A model generated the notes under the pieces. That model did not search any database. It was given only the letters and a program-made list of their open reading frames with translations, and had not been told where the DNA came from. Position numbers and translations under genes: made by a program. This document shows, in pieces, positions 10,251 to 22,635 of a DNA stretch of 64,000 nucleotides (its first letter is position 1; each line of letters starts with the position of its first letter). Source of the DNA: Brienomyrus brachyistius (Eukaryota; Chordata; Actinopteri; Osteoglossiformes; Mormyridae); the NCBI RefSeq assembly GCF_023856365.1, contig NW_026042765.1:1-64000 (forward strand). Direction: 5' to 3'.

Positions 10251-11443
10251 CTGTAAGGACATAAAACTTATAGGTCCTGCAGGCCCCAACTCTGATCAGC
10301 CTGCATCAGTCTATTTCAGAGCTCCGCTGGCCCAGGCAAGACTGGACTCAACTCGTCAAACCACCCCTTTTAAGGAAGGCAAAGGCCTGCCGGCTCCTGA
10401 GAGACTGGATAGGAATAACTGGAGCAGCACAGAAAAAGCAAGACCTTTCACCCCCGGAGTGACCAGAGTTCCACAATCAATCCACAGCAACAACAGCTGT
10501 CAGCCTCCAGACACAGACACCTTTTCCACTATAAACAGGATAACTCAGCACACATAGATGTTAGGGACAAATACACGCATGTTTGGTCTCGTTTGAATAG
10601 GCATGAGACGAGGAGTATTATACTCTCAGATTTAAGGCAGTATAGCTTTTCCTAAGAGAAATACAGAAACTTCGGCTCAACCCACCAAACTGAGAGAGAT
10701 TCTCTCATGGTAGAACAAGGGAATTACAACCACCCCCTAAAGTGATCTGATTGGCTGGGGACTTGAGAACCAAGGTCAGCAATGCCCCTAAAATTAACCA
10801 TTGACCGAAATTAGTCAGTCTTCAGAAACATGCCATCACCTGGTCTGGATACTTAAGGAAGGGCTTCAGAAGTAGTCGGGGAGTCACTCTGTAATCAGAG
10901 CTCCCGCAGAGAACTGGGTGAAAGTCTATCTGTAGTCAGATACTTTCCACAGAACTTTGTTCACTCTCAGCTGAGGAATGTGAATACATGATATGAAGAC
11001 AACTGGATCACAACTGGATCACGGGGGAATCATAAGCAGGGAAGAACACACAGGCAAACAGCAGCAGCAACATTAAAGGCAGGACTGAGAAGCACATTTA
11101 TACAAGGCTAAGCAGGGAGCAAACTAGAGGCACCTGAAATGAGTAACACAAGGGCAGGAAGGAGAGGTAAAACAAACGCGGAACAGGCATGGCACGTTAT
11201 ACCACACTAGGGAGGAAACGGGAGGTTCAGGAGGGCAGGGTGTGGCAGGGATCCGTTTCAAAATTTAATTTTGGCTTGTACAAACCTTGGTAAAAGCTGC
11301 AAAAGATCGATCAACCACTTTCTGAGCTATTGTCTTAACAAACAAAGCATCTGTTGGGGTGGCGGTGTCTGGGGAATACCATGTGTAATACACCTTGTGA
11401 AGATTTATATGTAAAACAAAATATTTTTTGATTCTATCACACA
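10251..11443. other. Unassigned; weakly retroelement-like in the right half
   Basis: A 107-codon frame at 10234-10557 (+) has no recognised domain. From about 10980 to 11250 the purine-rich text resembles the non-coding ends of the LTR-like family at 34888 and 55962, but I cannot fix ends. No gene supported. Confidence 0.3.
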
Positions 11444-11455
11444 TATAGAAATTAT

Positions 11456-11810
11456 CCATCCATCCATTTTCCAAACCGCTTATCCTATTGGGTCGCGGGG
11501 GGTCCGGAGCCTATCCCAGAATCAATGGGCACGAGGCAGGGAACAACCCAGGATGGGGGGCCAGCCCATCGCAGGGCACACTCACACACCATCCACTCAC
11601 ACACACACACCTACGGGCAATTCAGCAACTCCAATTAGCCCCAGCATGTTTTTGGACTGTGGGGGGAAACCGGAGTACCCAGAGGAAACCCCACAACGAC
11701 ATGGGGAGAACATGCAAACTCCACACACATGTGACCCAGGCGGAGACACGAACCCGGGTCCCAGAGGTGTGAGGCGACAGTGCTAACCACTGCACCACCA
11801 TGCCGCCCCT
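11456..11810 (-). mobile_element. tRNA-derived SINE with 12-bp TSD
   Basis: Full-length minus-strand copy, from the CCATCCATCC tail to the GCCGCCCC head. The TSD TATAGAAATTAT flanks it exactly at 11444-11455 and 11811-11822. The B-box is visible as the reverse complement of GAACCCGGGTC. Confidence 0.92.
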
Positions 11811-11822
11811 TATAGAAATTAT

Positions 11823-12389
11823 TCTAGGTTTAAATAGTAATTTAGCTGAGTAACTAGGCTGAAATTCTAGATAGTTGCAATTTTAAGAATTATTACTATT
11901 ATTCACAGCTTTTAAGCATGCAGTTGGATGACGGATGGATGGATATTCAGCCACCAGAAATGCCAATTGTTGTTAAGAGGATCAAAGTCTGCAAAGTAGT
12001 ATGCAGGGTTTAAGGCCAGAACACAGCATACTCTCCGACAGAAAGCATAAAGTTCACTGGGGGAATTTCTGTGGCCACTGCCTGAACAGCATGTGTGGAG
12101 AATGTTTATGAGGGTCGAGCCATGCAGAGCTGCTGGCCCTGGCATGTAATGATGAATCACAAATCAGTTAAAAATCGGTGCAAATGCATGAAGATTTAAA
12201 CCGGCTGATGTGGAAAATGAATCACTATTGTAGGAGTACTTCACAGTACTTTAACAGAAAAACTGGTGTAATATTACATTTGATTTCACAATGTGAGTTT
12301 GACGTCAGATGTCACTGCGTATCACGTCGACATCGTACGTCAGTTTTTGGTTTTGAGCGAACGCGAGATGATGAATGAATTTGAAACTG
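11823..12389. other. Unassigned sequence
   Basis: No gene or repeat recognised. A short ATGG-like tract at 11930-11944 may be an orphan SINE tail. Confidence 0.3.
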
Positions 12390-12690
12390 AGGACGGCACA
12401 GTGGTTAGTGCTGGCTTCGGTCCAGGGCCCTTTCTGTGTGGAGTTCGCATGCTCTCCCCGTTTTCGCCGGGGACTCCAGGTTCCTCCCACGGTCCAAAAG
12501 CATGCAGGATAGGTTGACTGGTGAGTCTAAATTGGCCCTGTAGTTGTGTGAGTGTGTGCGACCTGCGGTGTGTAGGTGACTGCCTGGGCTTGGTTCCTGT
12601 CTGCGCCCCTTGTTCCCGGGATAGGCTCCGGTCTCCCCCGCGATCCCAGTTGGGATTAAGTGGTTTCAGAAAATGGATGGATGGACGCAC
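12390..12690 (+). mobile_element. Older, divergent copy of the ATGG-tailed SINE
   Basis: Same plan as the other copies but diverged: GGACGGCACAGTGGTTAGTG head, TGTGTGGAGTTCGCATGCTC and GGGATAGGCTCCGGTC body, and an ATGGATGGATGG end. The B-box region is deleted, so this copy is unlikely to be transcribable. Confidence 0.8.
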
Positions 12691-13132
12691 CGCCCGATCT
12701 TCAATTGGCGGTGTGGCAGCATATTAGCTTTCCGGTAATCACAAACGAGGAGGAAACAGCGAGAAAAGCACAGACAAGACATAAACTGCATGCAAACATT
12801 GTAATAGACTGATAACATACACAAACAGGTCCACTGGCACCACCGTGAGCTGAGTGAAGATTATTAAAAGGGCAAAGCACGCTAAAAAGCTGCACATGCA
12901 AACCTTAGCTTATTTATTTGATTTATTTTTTTTTATTTACTTATTTTGATTTGGGATTTTTTTCAACAGTATTTTATTCAAATTCAGTTGCACTGTTCAC
13001 AACAGTGTCAACAGTTCAGAAAGATAAATATAAGAATATTTTTGAATATATTTGTCTGCAGCTCATTCTGCAAAAAATGAGAAAATTGTATCGTGAACTC
13101 AGAATCGTGAATCGTATCAAATGGTGAGTTGA
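12691..13132. other. Unassigned sequence
   Basis: AT-rich with a T-run at 12920-12963. Nothing assignable. Confidence 0.3.
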
Positions 13133-13600
13133 ATGTATCGTTACATCCCTAGTTCTTACAGTAGTACTATGGTATGGTGGAGCCACATGACAGGAAGGCA
13201 GTACATTGCGAAGTCTGTTAAGAACATCATTCGCACTGAACTGCCCTCCATTGACCAGCTGTACTTTAACTGCCACAGTAACAAGGTTCAGTCTATAATC
13301 CAGGACTCTGACCACCATCCACAAACACTGACTAGCAGATTCATGAACAGCTTCATTCGCCAAACAATTCAAACCTGCAGCTTTTGCATCCCCTGTAACA
13401 GTCATTTCCACGGCAGCTGCACTGTACAGCTGTTACTGCACTTTATCCACCACTGACCACGTATCATCCAGTTTTGTCCTGCTTTGTATCGCACTGTTTC
13501 TGCACCATGTTGTCTTGTACTCCCTTGTGTTGTTATGCACCATCTGTGTTGTTCTGAGCAGTGCCATGATGCAATATTACAAAAAGATCTTGAGGAAATG
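13133..13600 (+). pseudogene. Non-LTR retrotransposon ORF2 C-terminal tail and 3' UTR
   Basis: The plus strand reads 'VWWSHMTGRQYIAKSV' then 'RTELPSIDQLYFNCHSNK' and, after an internal deletion, 'TSRFMNSFIRQTIQ'. This is the fixed C-terminal pattern (ELPSI-DLY, then R-SRF-NSF-P-AI) of the same LINE group found at 56508-58150 and 62150-62640. The T/C-rich 'TTTTGTCCTGCTTTGTATCGCACTG' type text after the stop fits its 3' UTR. Confidence 0.65.
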
Positions 13601-14700
13601 CAGAGTTCTGGAGGAGATTCTCACAGATCATGGCATGTGTTTATACTGAAGAAACTGTACAAATTGCTAGACATAAAACACAGGACTGGCAACTGTGGTA
13701 CGTTTTAACACCTTGATAAAAAACTTAAAATCCATAGTAAGTAGGACAACCTCATAGAACCTTTACTAGTCATTGTTCAGAAGATTAACACGGATTAAAA
13801 ACCATTACTATGAAAGCACGCTAATCAGTTAAGTTGATTATGTGGAGAGAGAGAAAAAAAACTGTCTTTGAAAAAGATCAACCATAGAACGAAGCTGCAG
13901 CATTGACACCCCCTAGTGGTGATTTGAAGATAGTTCTGTCTGTAGCAGCTAAGCAGTAGATTTGGCGTCAGGTGCCATGACAAACTCAGTGCTGCTCGGT
14001 TTGAACGGCAGAAGCACAAAAATAAAGGGGGCATCTACTGCACGCCCCCCACCCTTGAAAATGGTACAAATTATCATGCAACAGTTTTCTTAAGTAAGTC
14101 TTTTTGGGCGTCTGCAGAAACCTCCACGATGCGATTGCCCTGATTAAGAAGTGCGCAGCGGATACAATTTGGGATGCATCGTTCATCCGATTTATTAATA
14201 TATAATTATTAGTATGTCTATATTATTTTAGAAACGTTACTTGACGAATATTTTTCATTGAGATTGATTCCCCGTTTAAAATTTTGGTGACACTTCATAT
14301 TTTTTAAGAGAGACAGACAATTTGACGCATGCAATTTGCAGAAATATGTTGTGCCGCTATAAAGTACACAGGCAGCATGACAAACATAAGTACTCACTGA
14401 AGCCACGACATACGCCCGGCTGGCCCCAGCGGTACCCCTAAGAAGAAGGCTTTTTTCACAACCCACGACCATCACGAGGGCAAAAAAAACTGAATAGCCT
14501 AGAATTTAGTTAATTACAAGGCACATATTTATTGGAGCAAGAGCTCTAACATAAAACTACCTTGTAATTATAAAGTATTATGGCTGTGAACAATGTACAA
14601 ACAGGCACAGAAAGTAAAATACTCCAAAAATGCAAAGAACCTAAATATTTTTGTTTCCACCGATTCACTCTTGATGTGTTAGGAGTCACAGTTCAGTAGC
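13601..14700. other. Unassigned sequence
   Basis: Small frames only (for example 14218-14475 minus) with no recognised motif. Nothing supported. Confidence 0.3.
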
Positions 14701-17047
14701 CTATTCTTCAGTATCTGCATTTAAGACCACCAACTGCTCTTTCTCCTCCTTCGCTCGTCGGCTCAGAGTATTGGACTTGGTAAGTAATGTTGCCCTTTTG
14801 GTTCCAGCAGCACTCTCTGCTTCCTCTGCCATGTGCTCAGCATCCTTTTGTAAACTCTCACATACACTTTCCAGTGAGACTCTCTTCCTCTTGAGTTCCT
14901 CAAGTTTTCTTTTTTGCTTTTCGCTCATCTTTCACCTTTGGTCAGAGGCGCTTTGGTTGCTCCCCCACACACTCTGACATGGTCGCATATAAGCCTCTGT
15001 GCAACAACTGTTTCCTCTGATAAGTTGCAGGTCTCCACCTCTATTCGTTCCACTTCGGCTTGCCCATAGGACAGCAGCAGCAAGTTCTTGCAGAACATCC
15101 AGAGGTCAGGATAAGGCCCACTAACTTTTTGATGTAAAAAGACATCAACTTTGGATGGTGCTGAAGGAATGAAGGATATAAAATCCAAGCCTTTTGCCTC
15201 ATTGTGCAGGTGATTATCAGACTGCTGGGATATTGCATCACCTGTAATTACATTAATTACAGTAGATTAGATGCAGATCAACAATGTCAATACACAGAAT
15301 CACATGTAGAATAGGAAAGTGATTTATAACCCAATTTTCCTATGATACCATAAATGTGCAATCATTTTAATTTAATCTTGAGATATCTCTAGGCTCATCA
15401 AAGAAAATATAACTGGGCTGATGCTTCTTTTCAAACACCAAGAGTTGGTCTTCTAAATACTGCTAAAATCTACGTGTTAACACTATTCAGTTCAGGGACG
15501 GATTATGGGTTTTGTGGGCCCCTGGGTAAAACGTTCGCGAGGCCCCCCCCCCACCACCACCACCTGCACCACCACCACAACCACCACAAGTCAAGGGCCC
15601 TTGGCAGCCAAACACCCTCCCTATAGGGTCAGGGGACCTTGTAGGCAGAGGATCAAAGAATGTAGGCCCTCTAAAATAGACAAACGAAAATACATTGCTG
15701 ATAAGCGTTGCAAATTGTTTTGGGCTTGGGGCCCACGGGCCCCCTGCACCCCAAGGGCCCCTGGGCAGCGGCCCCGCTAACCCGGTTTGTAATCCGTCCC
15801 TGATTCAGTTAGATGTGAAAAAAGAAAAGCATAATTTAAAAATAATATTCTGAACTATCCTATTCTTATCCTATGATTTACCAGCAGATATCCTGCCTGC
15901 CAACCGATTCTCCTGCGCAAACTTCTGCATGAGATTTCTCCTTTTCTGCTGGCAGTTATCTGGCTGGTGTGCATTTTGTTTGGGTCCAAGCACGTCATCT
16001 CATGTACAATCGAGTACTTCAGAGGGCATTTATCCAAGGCCTTTTTGCACATTTTTGAGAGCACAATCTGGCAATTTTTTTTAATCTGAAGGACACCAAG
16101 GTCACTTCCACTGCCTTTGGCTCCTGACTGTCTCTGACAAAAAGATGGTTTGTCAAATTTCCAGAATCTTTCTGCACACTCAGCCCAAGGTTAACACTAC
16201 CTCAGCTGTACATATCAAACCAGCTCAAACTCCATGTTATTCACATATTTTTTACTTCACAATTGTTTGATACATTTGTATGTAAAGATACCAGTGAATT
16301 CACAGAAGTCCCACCTTGATGACAGCCATTCCTATATCCACCTCCTTTGGACTGAGCCAGAGTTTTTGCCTGTACAACAGCTGTACATGTTGCTACACAA
16401 CACTTAAACATTCTATTTCCTCAATGAACTATTTTTTTTGCAGCAAAAGCCATGAAGCAGCAATAAAATCTTTAAAATATGCTTACCAATAAATATGGTT
16501 CTCCCATTTAAACACATGTAAAGATAAACCATGGATATTTAAAAATCATGGGTTCGTTAATGAGTTTAAATGTTATTGAATGGCTTACCTTAAACTTCTC
16601 CAGTAAGTCTTCAGCGGTGGAGTGGCTCATGTACTGTGATCCCAGAACCAGGACTGCACTCGAGAGCCATTCTCATAATTCACCCAATACCTGACATGCA
16701 CATCCAGTTGTTTTCTTTTGATGGTCCTGTTCATACTTACGTCAAACATGACAACGAAGCTCCCTTTTAATATATGGAGCGAGTCCAAATCGCGCAAGAA
16801 AAGCGGTTTTATCTTTACCACAAGTGACCCTGCGAGTCAGGGAACATCACCCTGGAGACGGTGTGAATGTCATCATTGGACGTATAGGAGTGATGTCGGC
16901 AAACCGTTTGCAAAGCCCATAGCACTTCTGCTTTCAGTGTGGGTTGAGGAGGATGTACTGAAGGCATTATTTGTCATGGGATCCGGAGACACTGCCAAAA
17001 CGGGTGTAGGCCTATCTTTAGAGGTTGTACTTATCTCCACTGAATAA
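14701..17047 (-). pseudogene. Decayed DNA-transposon transposase-like gene
   Basis: Minus-strand pieces in order: 'LKAEVLWALQTVCRHHSYTS' (about 16945), then LHILKGSFVVMFDVSMNRTI (16627-16821), 'LKYSIVHEMTCLDPNKM' (about 16000), 'LLLSYGQAEVERIEVETCNL' with 'EETVVAQRLICDHVRVCGG' (14925-15188), and a terminal 75-residue lysine/glutamate-rich coiled coil (14701-14928). 'FVVMFD' is placed like a catalytic-Asp strand, and 'S-GQAEVERGF' like the dimerisation block of hAT-type transposases; the assignment to hAT is inference. Stops, shifts and a 310-bp MITE (15493-15802) interrupt it, so it cannot make a full protein. The C-terminal coiled coil is unusually intact. Confidence 0.6.
15493..15802. mobile_element. 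hAT-type MITE with perfect 8-bp TSD
   Basis: 310 bp with ends CAGGGACGGATTA (left) and the matching TAATCCGTCCCTG (right), a 13-bp terminal inverted repeat. The 8-bp TSD ATTCAGTT is perfect (15485-15492 and 15803-15810), the hallmark of hAT. The interior is GC-rich with GGGCCC motifs and a CCACCACC tract and has no transposase, so it is non-autonomous. It sits inside the decayed transposase gene. Confidence 0.92.
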
Positions 17048-17069
17048 ACATAAATCTGGGCTTATTCTA

Positions 17070-17577
17070 TACTGAACAAAAATATAAACGCAACACTCTT
17101 GTTTCTGCTCCCATTTTTCATGAGATGGACTTAAAGACCTACAATTCATTCCAGATACACAATATTACCATTTCTCTCAAACATTTCTCACAAATCAGTC
17201 TAAATGTGTGATAGTGAGCACTTCTGCTTTGCTGAGATAATCCATCCCACCTCACAGGTGTGCCACATCAAGATGCTGATCTGACATCATGGGTAGTGCA
17301 CAGGTGTACCTTATACTGCCCACAATAAAAGGCCACCCTGGAATGTGCAGTTTTTTGCTTTATTGGGGGTCTGGGGACTCAGAACCGGTCAGTATCTGGT
17401 GTGACCACCATTTGCCTCATGCAATGCAACACATCTTCTTCGCATAGAGTTTATCAGATTGTCAATTGTGGCCTGTGGAATGTTGGTCCACTCCTCTTCA
17501 ATGGCTGTGCGAAGTTGTTGGATATTAGTGGGAACTGGTACACGCTGTCGTATACGCCGGTCAAGCACATCCCAAAC
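17070..17577. mobile_element. Truncated Tc1/mariner element
   Basis: Begins TACTGAACAAAAATATAAAC and is nearly identical to the left 508 bp of the element at 33684-34852, including the 284-bp long terminal repeat and part of the transposase C-terminus. It stops abruptly at CACATCCCAAAC, exactly where the tRNA-like tandem array begins. Confidence 0.9.
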
Positions 17578-18180
17578 AAGAGCAGCTGACCTGAGAAATA
17601 AGAAATAAGCTAAGCTGGAAACCTGGACCCTCCGACCAAGAATGCGTGAAGTACCCTCAGAAGGTCTACTAGAAGATGTACGTAGAAGACTACTACAGAT
17701 CAGCTGATCTACACCACAGCAACAGTGATCCTTGAGCTGGAGCCGGACCGTCTTTGAAGACTCCGTAAATCTCCGTATAATAATATATATCTACGGGAAC
17801 GAGAAAGGAGAAAGCAGAGAACAAGAACAAGATTTGTAAATGTAAGATTTGAAGGACCCCCGGCATGAAAAATAGAATAGTTCTCGTCATTAGTGAACAT
17901 GTGTCTCGTCATTGTGTATCATGGACAGTAAGAGGGGGATCAATAGAGTGTTGTTATTATAACGTCTAAAAAGTCTGTCGATAAATCAATAAGAAAATAA
18001 ATGAAGTCGTTTTCGCGAACACGCGAACAGGGGCCGGACCGACTGTAGGGGGCGTGGCCAGAGACAGCCATAGCTGTCAAGTCTCCCGTTTTGGCCGGGA
18101 AACTACCGTATTTTACTTCTCTTTCCCGCCGTCCTCCCGTATTAGTATTTTCCCGTAAATCTCCCTTATAATATATAGTT

Positions 18181-18251
18181 GCTGGATAGTGTAGTGGTAA
18201 GATCGCCGCCTTTCACACGGGAGACCGGGGTTCGAATCCCGGTTGTGGCCA
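18181..18251 (+). tRNA. tRNA-like sequence, copy 1 (nominal anticodon TTC)
   Basis: 71 bp with a good A-box (TAGTGTAGTGGTAAGA) and B-box (GGTTCGAATCC), so RNA polymerase III transcription is possible. Aligning to tRNA-Asp/Glu puts TTC (Glu) in the anticodon position, but the anticodon stem has two mismatches, the T-arm best folds as a 6-bp stem with an 8-base loop, and the acceptor stem pairs poorly. It is more likely a tRNA-derived element than a working tRNA gene. Confidence 0.4.
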
Positions 18252-18943
18252 AAAATATATTTTATATATTTTATATATTTATATTTATATTTATATTATA
18301 TTTTATATAATTTATATTATTTTATATTTCCTGTCTTAAAATGTAAGGGATACTGGAGCCTGGTTGCGGTGGTGGGATGGCTCACGGCGGGTGCCGGAAA
18401 ATTTCCTTTATTTTCAAATCCAAACCTTGACAGGTATGCTGCTGTTCCAAATCATGGGTGCATGTTACAAGTGCGGAACATATTTTAACTTAGTACTAAC
18501 TTAGCATCATATTTGATCTGATTCGACTGAATATCCCAGGTTTCCATCTCTCATGCATCTGGTGTGACGGGAACGAGAAAGGAGAAAGCAGAGAACAAGA
18601 ACAAGATTTGTAAATGGGACCCCCGGCATGAAAAATAGAATAGTTCTCGTCATTAGTGAACATGTGTCTCGTCATTGTGTATCATGGACAGTAAGAGGGG
18701 GATCAATAGAGTGTTGTTATTATAACGTCTAAAAAGTCTGTCGATAAATCAATAAGAAAATAAATGAAGTCGTTTTCGCGAACACGCGAACAGGGGCCGG
18801 ACCGACTGTAGGGGGCGTGGCCAGAGACAGCCATAGCTGTCAAGTCTCCCGTTTTGGCCGGGAAACTACCGTATTTTACTTCTCTTTCCCGCCGTCCTCC
18901 CGTATTAGTATTTTCCCGTAAATCTCCCTTATATTATATAGTT

Positions 18944-19014
18944 GCTGGATAGTGTAGTGGTAAGATCGCCGCCTTTCACACGGGAGACCGGGGTTCGAAT
19001 CCCGGTTGTGGCCA
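18944..19014 (+). tRNA. tRNA-like sequence, copy 2
   Basis: Identical to copy 1, 763 bp downstream; head of the first long unit. Confidence 0.4.
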
Positions 19015-19542
19015 AAAATATATTTTATATATTTTATATATTTATATTTATATTTATATTATATTTTATATAATTTATATTATTTTATATTTCCTGTCTT
19101 AAAATGTAAGGGATACTGGAGCCTGGTTGCGGTGGTGGGATGGCTCACGGCGGGTGCCGGAAAATTTCCTTTATTTTCAAATCCAAACCTTGACAGGTAT
19201 GCTGCTGTTCCAAATCATGGGTGCATGTTACAAGTGCGGAACATATTTTAACTTAGTACTAACTTAGCATCATATTTGATCTGATTCGACTGAATATCCC
19301 AGGTTTCCATCTCTCATGCATCTGGTGTGACGTGTTTTCAACGTCTCACTCCGGCCAGCTGACCAAAGTTGGTAACCTTGGTATTGTGTGTAGGAGATTC
19401 GGTATAACTATAATTTCGTTCTCCATTTGCATGCCCGAAGTGTCTTTAAGTGTTATGTAGTTTTGCCTGAAACGCAAAAATAAAACAAAGCAATTAAAGC
19501 CGATCAGTGGCTCAAATTGTGCTGTAGCGATTGAAGAACTTT

Positions 19543-19634
19543 TGTCGGAAGTTGGATTCGAACCCACGCCTTACTTGGGAGAACAGAATACCAGAATAGA
19601 GTAGGTTAAGTCCAGCCTTGGCTTCCAAGCTGAC
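19543..19634 (-). pseudogene. tRNA-Leu-like pseudogene, copy 1
   Basis: Read on minus: GTCAGCTTGG at the 5' end, GGCTGGACTTAAC around a nominal TAA anticodon, an ATTCTGG stem partner, an extra-arm-like stretch, then GGCGTGGGTTCGAATCC and ACTTCCGACA at the 3' end. This order matches vertebrate tRNA-Leu, including an intron-like insertion after the anticodon. Most of the D-arm (A-box) is missing. It lies in the L unit and is oriented against the TTC tRNA-like heads. Confidence 0.5.
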
Positions 19635-19988
19635 GTTTTTCTACATATGTGCTTGTGTATCATGGACAGTAAGAGGGGGCAGGCAAGGAGAGAATTTCTC
19701 TCTTTGGGGATCAATAGAGTGTTGTTATTATAACGTCTAAAAAGTATGATGGTCTGTCGATAAATCAATAAGAAAATAAATGAAGTCGTTTTCGCGAACA
19801 CGCTGGAAAAGCCAGGGGCCGGACCGACTGTAGGGGGCGTGGCCAGAGACAGCCTGCTGACCATAGCTGTCAAGTCTCCCGTTTTGGCCGGGAAACTACC
19901 GTATTTTACTTCTCTTTCCCGCCGTCCTCCCGTATTATTTTCCCGTAAATCTCCCTTATAATATATATATATATTATATTATATAGTT

Positions 19989-20007
19989 GCTGGATAGTGT
20001 AGTGATA
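19989..20007 (+). pseudogene. tRNA-like sequence, copy 3, deleted after the A-box
   Basis: Only GCTGGATAGTGTAGTGATAA remains before the unit jumps to the AT-rich tract. A 52-bp deletion removes the anticodon and T arms and explains why this unit is 711 rather than 763 bp. Confidence 0.6.
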
Positions 20008-20699
20008 AAAATATATTTTATATATTTTATATATTTATATTTATATTTATATTATATTTTATATAATTTATATTATTTTATATTTCCTGTCTTAAAATGT
20101 AAGGGATACTGGAGCCTGGTTGCGGTGGTGGGATGGCTCACGGCGGGTGCCGGAAAATTTCCTTTATTTTCAAATCCAAACCTTGACAGGTATGCTGCTG
20201 TTCCAAATCATGGGTGCATGTTACAAGTGCGGAACATATTTTAACTTAGTACTAACTTAGCATCATATTTGATCTGATTCGACTGAATATCCCAGGTTTC
20301 CATCTCTCATGCATCTGGTGTGACGGGAACGAGAAAGGAGAAAGCAGAGAACAAGAACAAGATTTGTAAATGGGACCCCCGGCATGAAAAATAGAATAGT
20401 TCTCGTCATTAGTGAACATGTGTCTCGTCATTGTGTATCATGGACAGTAAGAGGGGGATCAATAGAGTGTTGTTATTATAACGTCTAAAAAGTCTGTCGA
20501 TAAATCAATAAGAAAATAAATGAAGTCGTTTTCGCGAACACGCGAACAGGGGCCGGACCGACTGTAGGGGGCGTGGCCAGAGACAGCCATAGCTGTCAAG
20601 TCTCCCGTTTTGGCCGGGAAACTACCGTATTTTACTTCTCTTTCCCGCCGTCCTCCCGTATTAGTATTTTCCCGTAAATCTCCCTTATATTATATAGTT

Positions 20700-20770
20700 G
20701 CTGGATAGTGTAGTGGTAAGATCGCCGCCTTTCACACGGGAGACCGGGGTTCGAATCCCGGTTGTGGCCA
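20700..20770 (+). tRNA. tRNA-like sequence, copy 4
   Basis: Identical to copies 1 and 2, exactly 1756 bp after copy 2; head of the second long unit. Confidence 0.4.
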
Positions 20771-21298
20771 AAAATATATTTTATATATTTTATATATTTA
20801 TATTTATATTTATATTATATTTTATATAATTTATATTATTTTATATTTCCTGTCTTAAAATGTAAGGGATACTGGAGCCTGGTTGCGGTGGTGGGATGGC
20901 TCACGGCGGGTGCCGGAAAATTTCCTTTATTTTCAAATCCAAACCTTGACAGGTATGCTGCTGTTCCAAATCATGGGTGCATGTTACAAGTGCGGAACAT
21001 ATTTTAACTTAGTACTAACTTAGCATCATATTTGATCTGATTCGACTGAATATCCCAGGTTTCCATCTCTCATGCATCTGGTGTGACGTGTTTTCAACGT
21101 CTCACTCCGGCCAGCTGACCAAAGTTGGTAACCTTGGTATTGTGTGTAGGAGATTCGGTATAACTATAATTTCGTTCTCCATTTGCATGCCCGAAGTGTC
21201 TTTAAGTGTTATGTAGTTTTGCCTGAAACGCAAAAATAAAACAAAGCAATTAAAGCCGATCAGTGGCTCAAATTGTGCTGTAGCGATTGAAGAACTTT

Positions 21299-21390
21299 TG
21301 TCGGAAGTTGGATTCGAACCCACGCCTTACTTGGGAGAACAGAATACCAGAATAGAGTAGGTTAAGTCCAGCCTTGGCTTCCAAGCTGAC
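21299..21390 (-). pseudogene. tRNA-Leu-like pseudogene, copy 2
   Basis: Copy of 19543-19634 at the same place in the second L unit, 1756 bp away, with the same missing D-arm. Confidence 0.5.
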
Positions 21391-21744
21391 GTTTTTCTAC
21401 ATATGTGCTTGTGTATCATGGACAGTAAGAGGGGGCAGGCAAGGAGAGAATTTCTCTCTTTGGGGATCAATAGAGTGTTGTTATTATAACGTCTAAAAAG
21501 TATGATGGTCTGTCGATAAATCAATAAGAAAATAAATGAAGTCGTTTTCGCGAACACGCTGGAAAAGCCAGGGGCCGGACCGACTGTAGGGGGCGTGGCC
21601 AGAGACAGCCTGCTGACCATAGCTGTCAAGTCTCCCGTTTTGGCCGGGAAACTACCGTATTTTACTTCTCTTTCCCGCCGTCCTCCCGTATTATTTTCCC
21701 GTAAATCTCCCTTATAATATATATATATATTATATTATATAGTT

Positions 21745-21815
21745 GCTGGATAGTGTAGTGGTAAGATCGCCGCCTTTCACACGGGAGACCGGGGTTCGAA
21801 TCCCGGTTGTGGCCA
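21745..21815 (+). tRNA. tRNA-like sequence, copy 5, different 3' flank
   Basis: The tRNA-like sequence is intact, but it is followed by CCAGAAACAACTGCTATC instead of the AT-rich tract. This is the point where the array switches to the second X block. Confidence 0.4.
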
Positions 21816-22564
21816 GAAACAACTGCTATCACAACTAGAGATTGATGAGGTACAACACGATTGCTACGACAAGGGGGAGCCAGGACGACAGGTCAGGGGG
21901 GAGATATCATCATCCCCACATTCCGAGATTGGGTACCAAGCCCCATATATATTAGTAGGCTGAATACAAGAGCAGCTGACCTGAGAAATAAGAAATAAGC
22001 TAAGCTGGAAACCTGGACCCTCCGACCAAGAATGCGTGAAGTACCCTCAGAAGGTCTACTAGAAGATGTACGTAGAAGACTACTACAGATCAGCTGATCT
22101 ACACCACAGCAACAGTGATCCTGGAGCCGGACCGTCTTTGAAGACTCTATAATAATAATATATATCTACGGGAACGAGAAAGGAGGAAAGATAAAAATAA
22201 TAATAATAATAGATAAAGATAAAAATAATAATAATAATAAAATAATTTAATAATAAGAGAAATAATAGTTAATAATAATAATTAATAATAGTTCTCGTCA
22301 TTAGTGAACATGTGTCTCTGTATCATGGACAGTAATCAATAGAGTGTTGTTATTATAACGTCTAAACGTCCTCTGTCGATAAATCAATAAGAAAATAAAT
22401 GAAGTCGTTTTCGCGAACACGCGAACAGGGGCCGGACCGACTGTAGGGGGCGTGGCCAGAGACAGCCTGCTGACCATAGCTGTCAAGTCTCCCGTTTTAC
22501 TTCTCTTTCCCGCCGTCCTCCCGTTTTAGTATTTTCCCGTAAATCTCCCTTATATTATATAGTT

Positions 22565-22635
22565 GCTGGATAGTGTAGTGGTAAGATCGCCGCCTTTCAC
22601 ACGGGAGACCGGGGTTCGAATCCCGGTTGTGGCCA
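22565..22635 (+). tRNA. tRNA-like sequence, copy 6
   Basis: Identical head of the short unit after the second X block. Confidence 0.4.
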
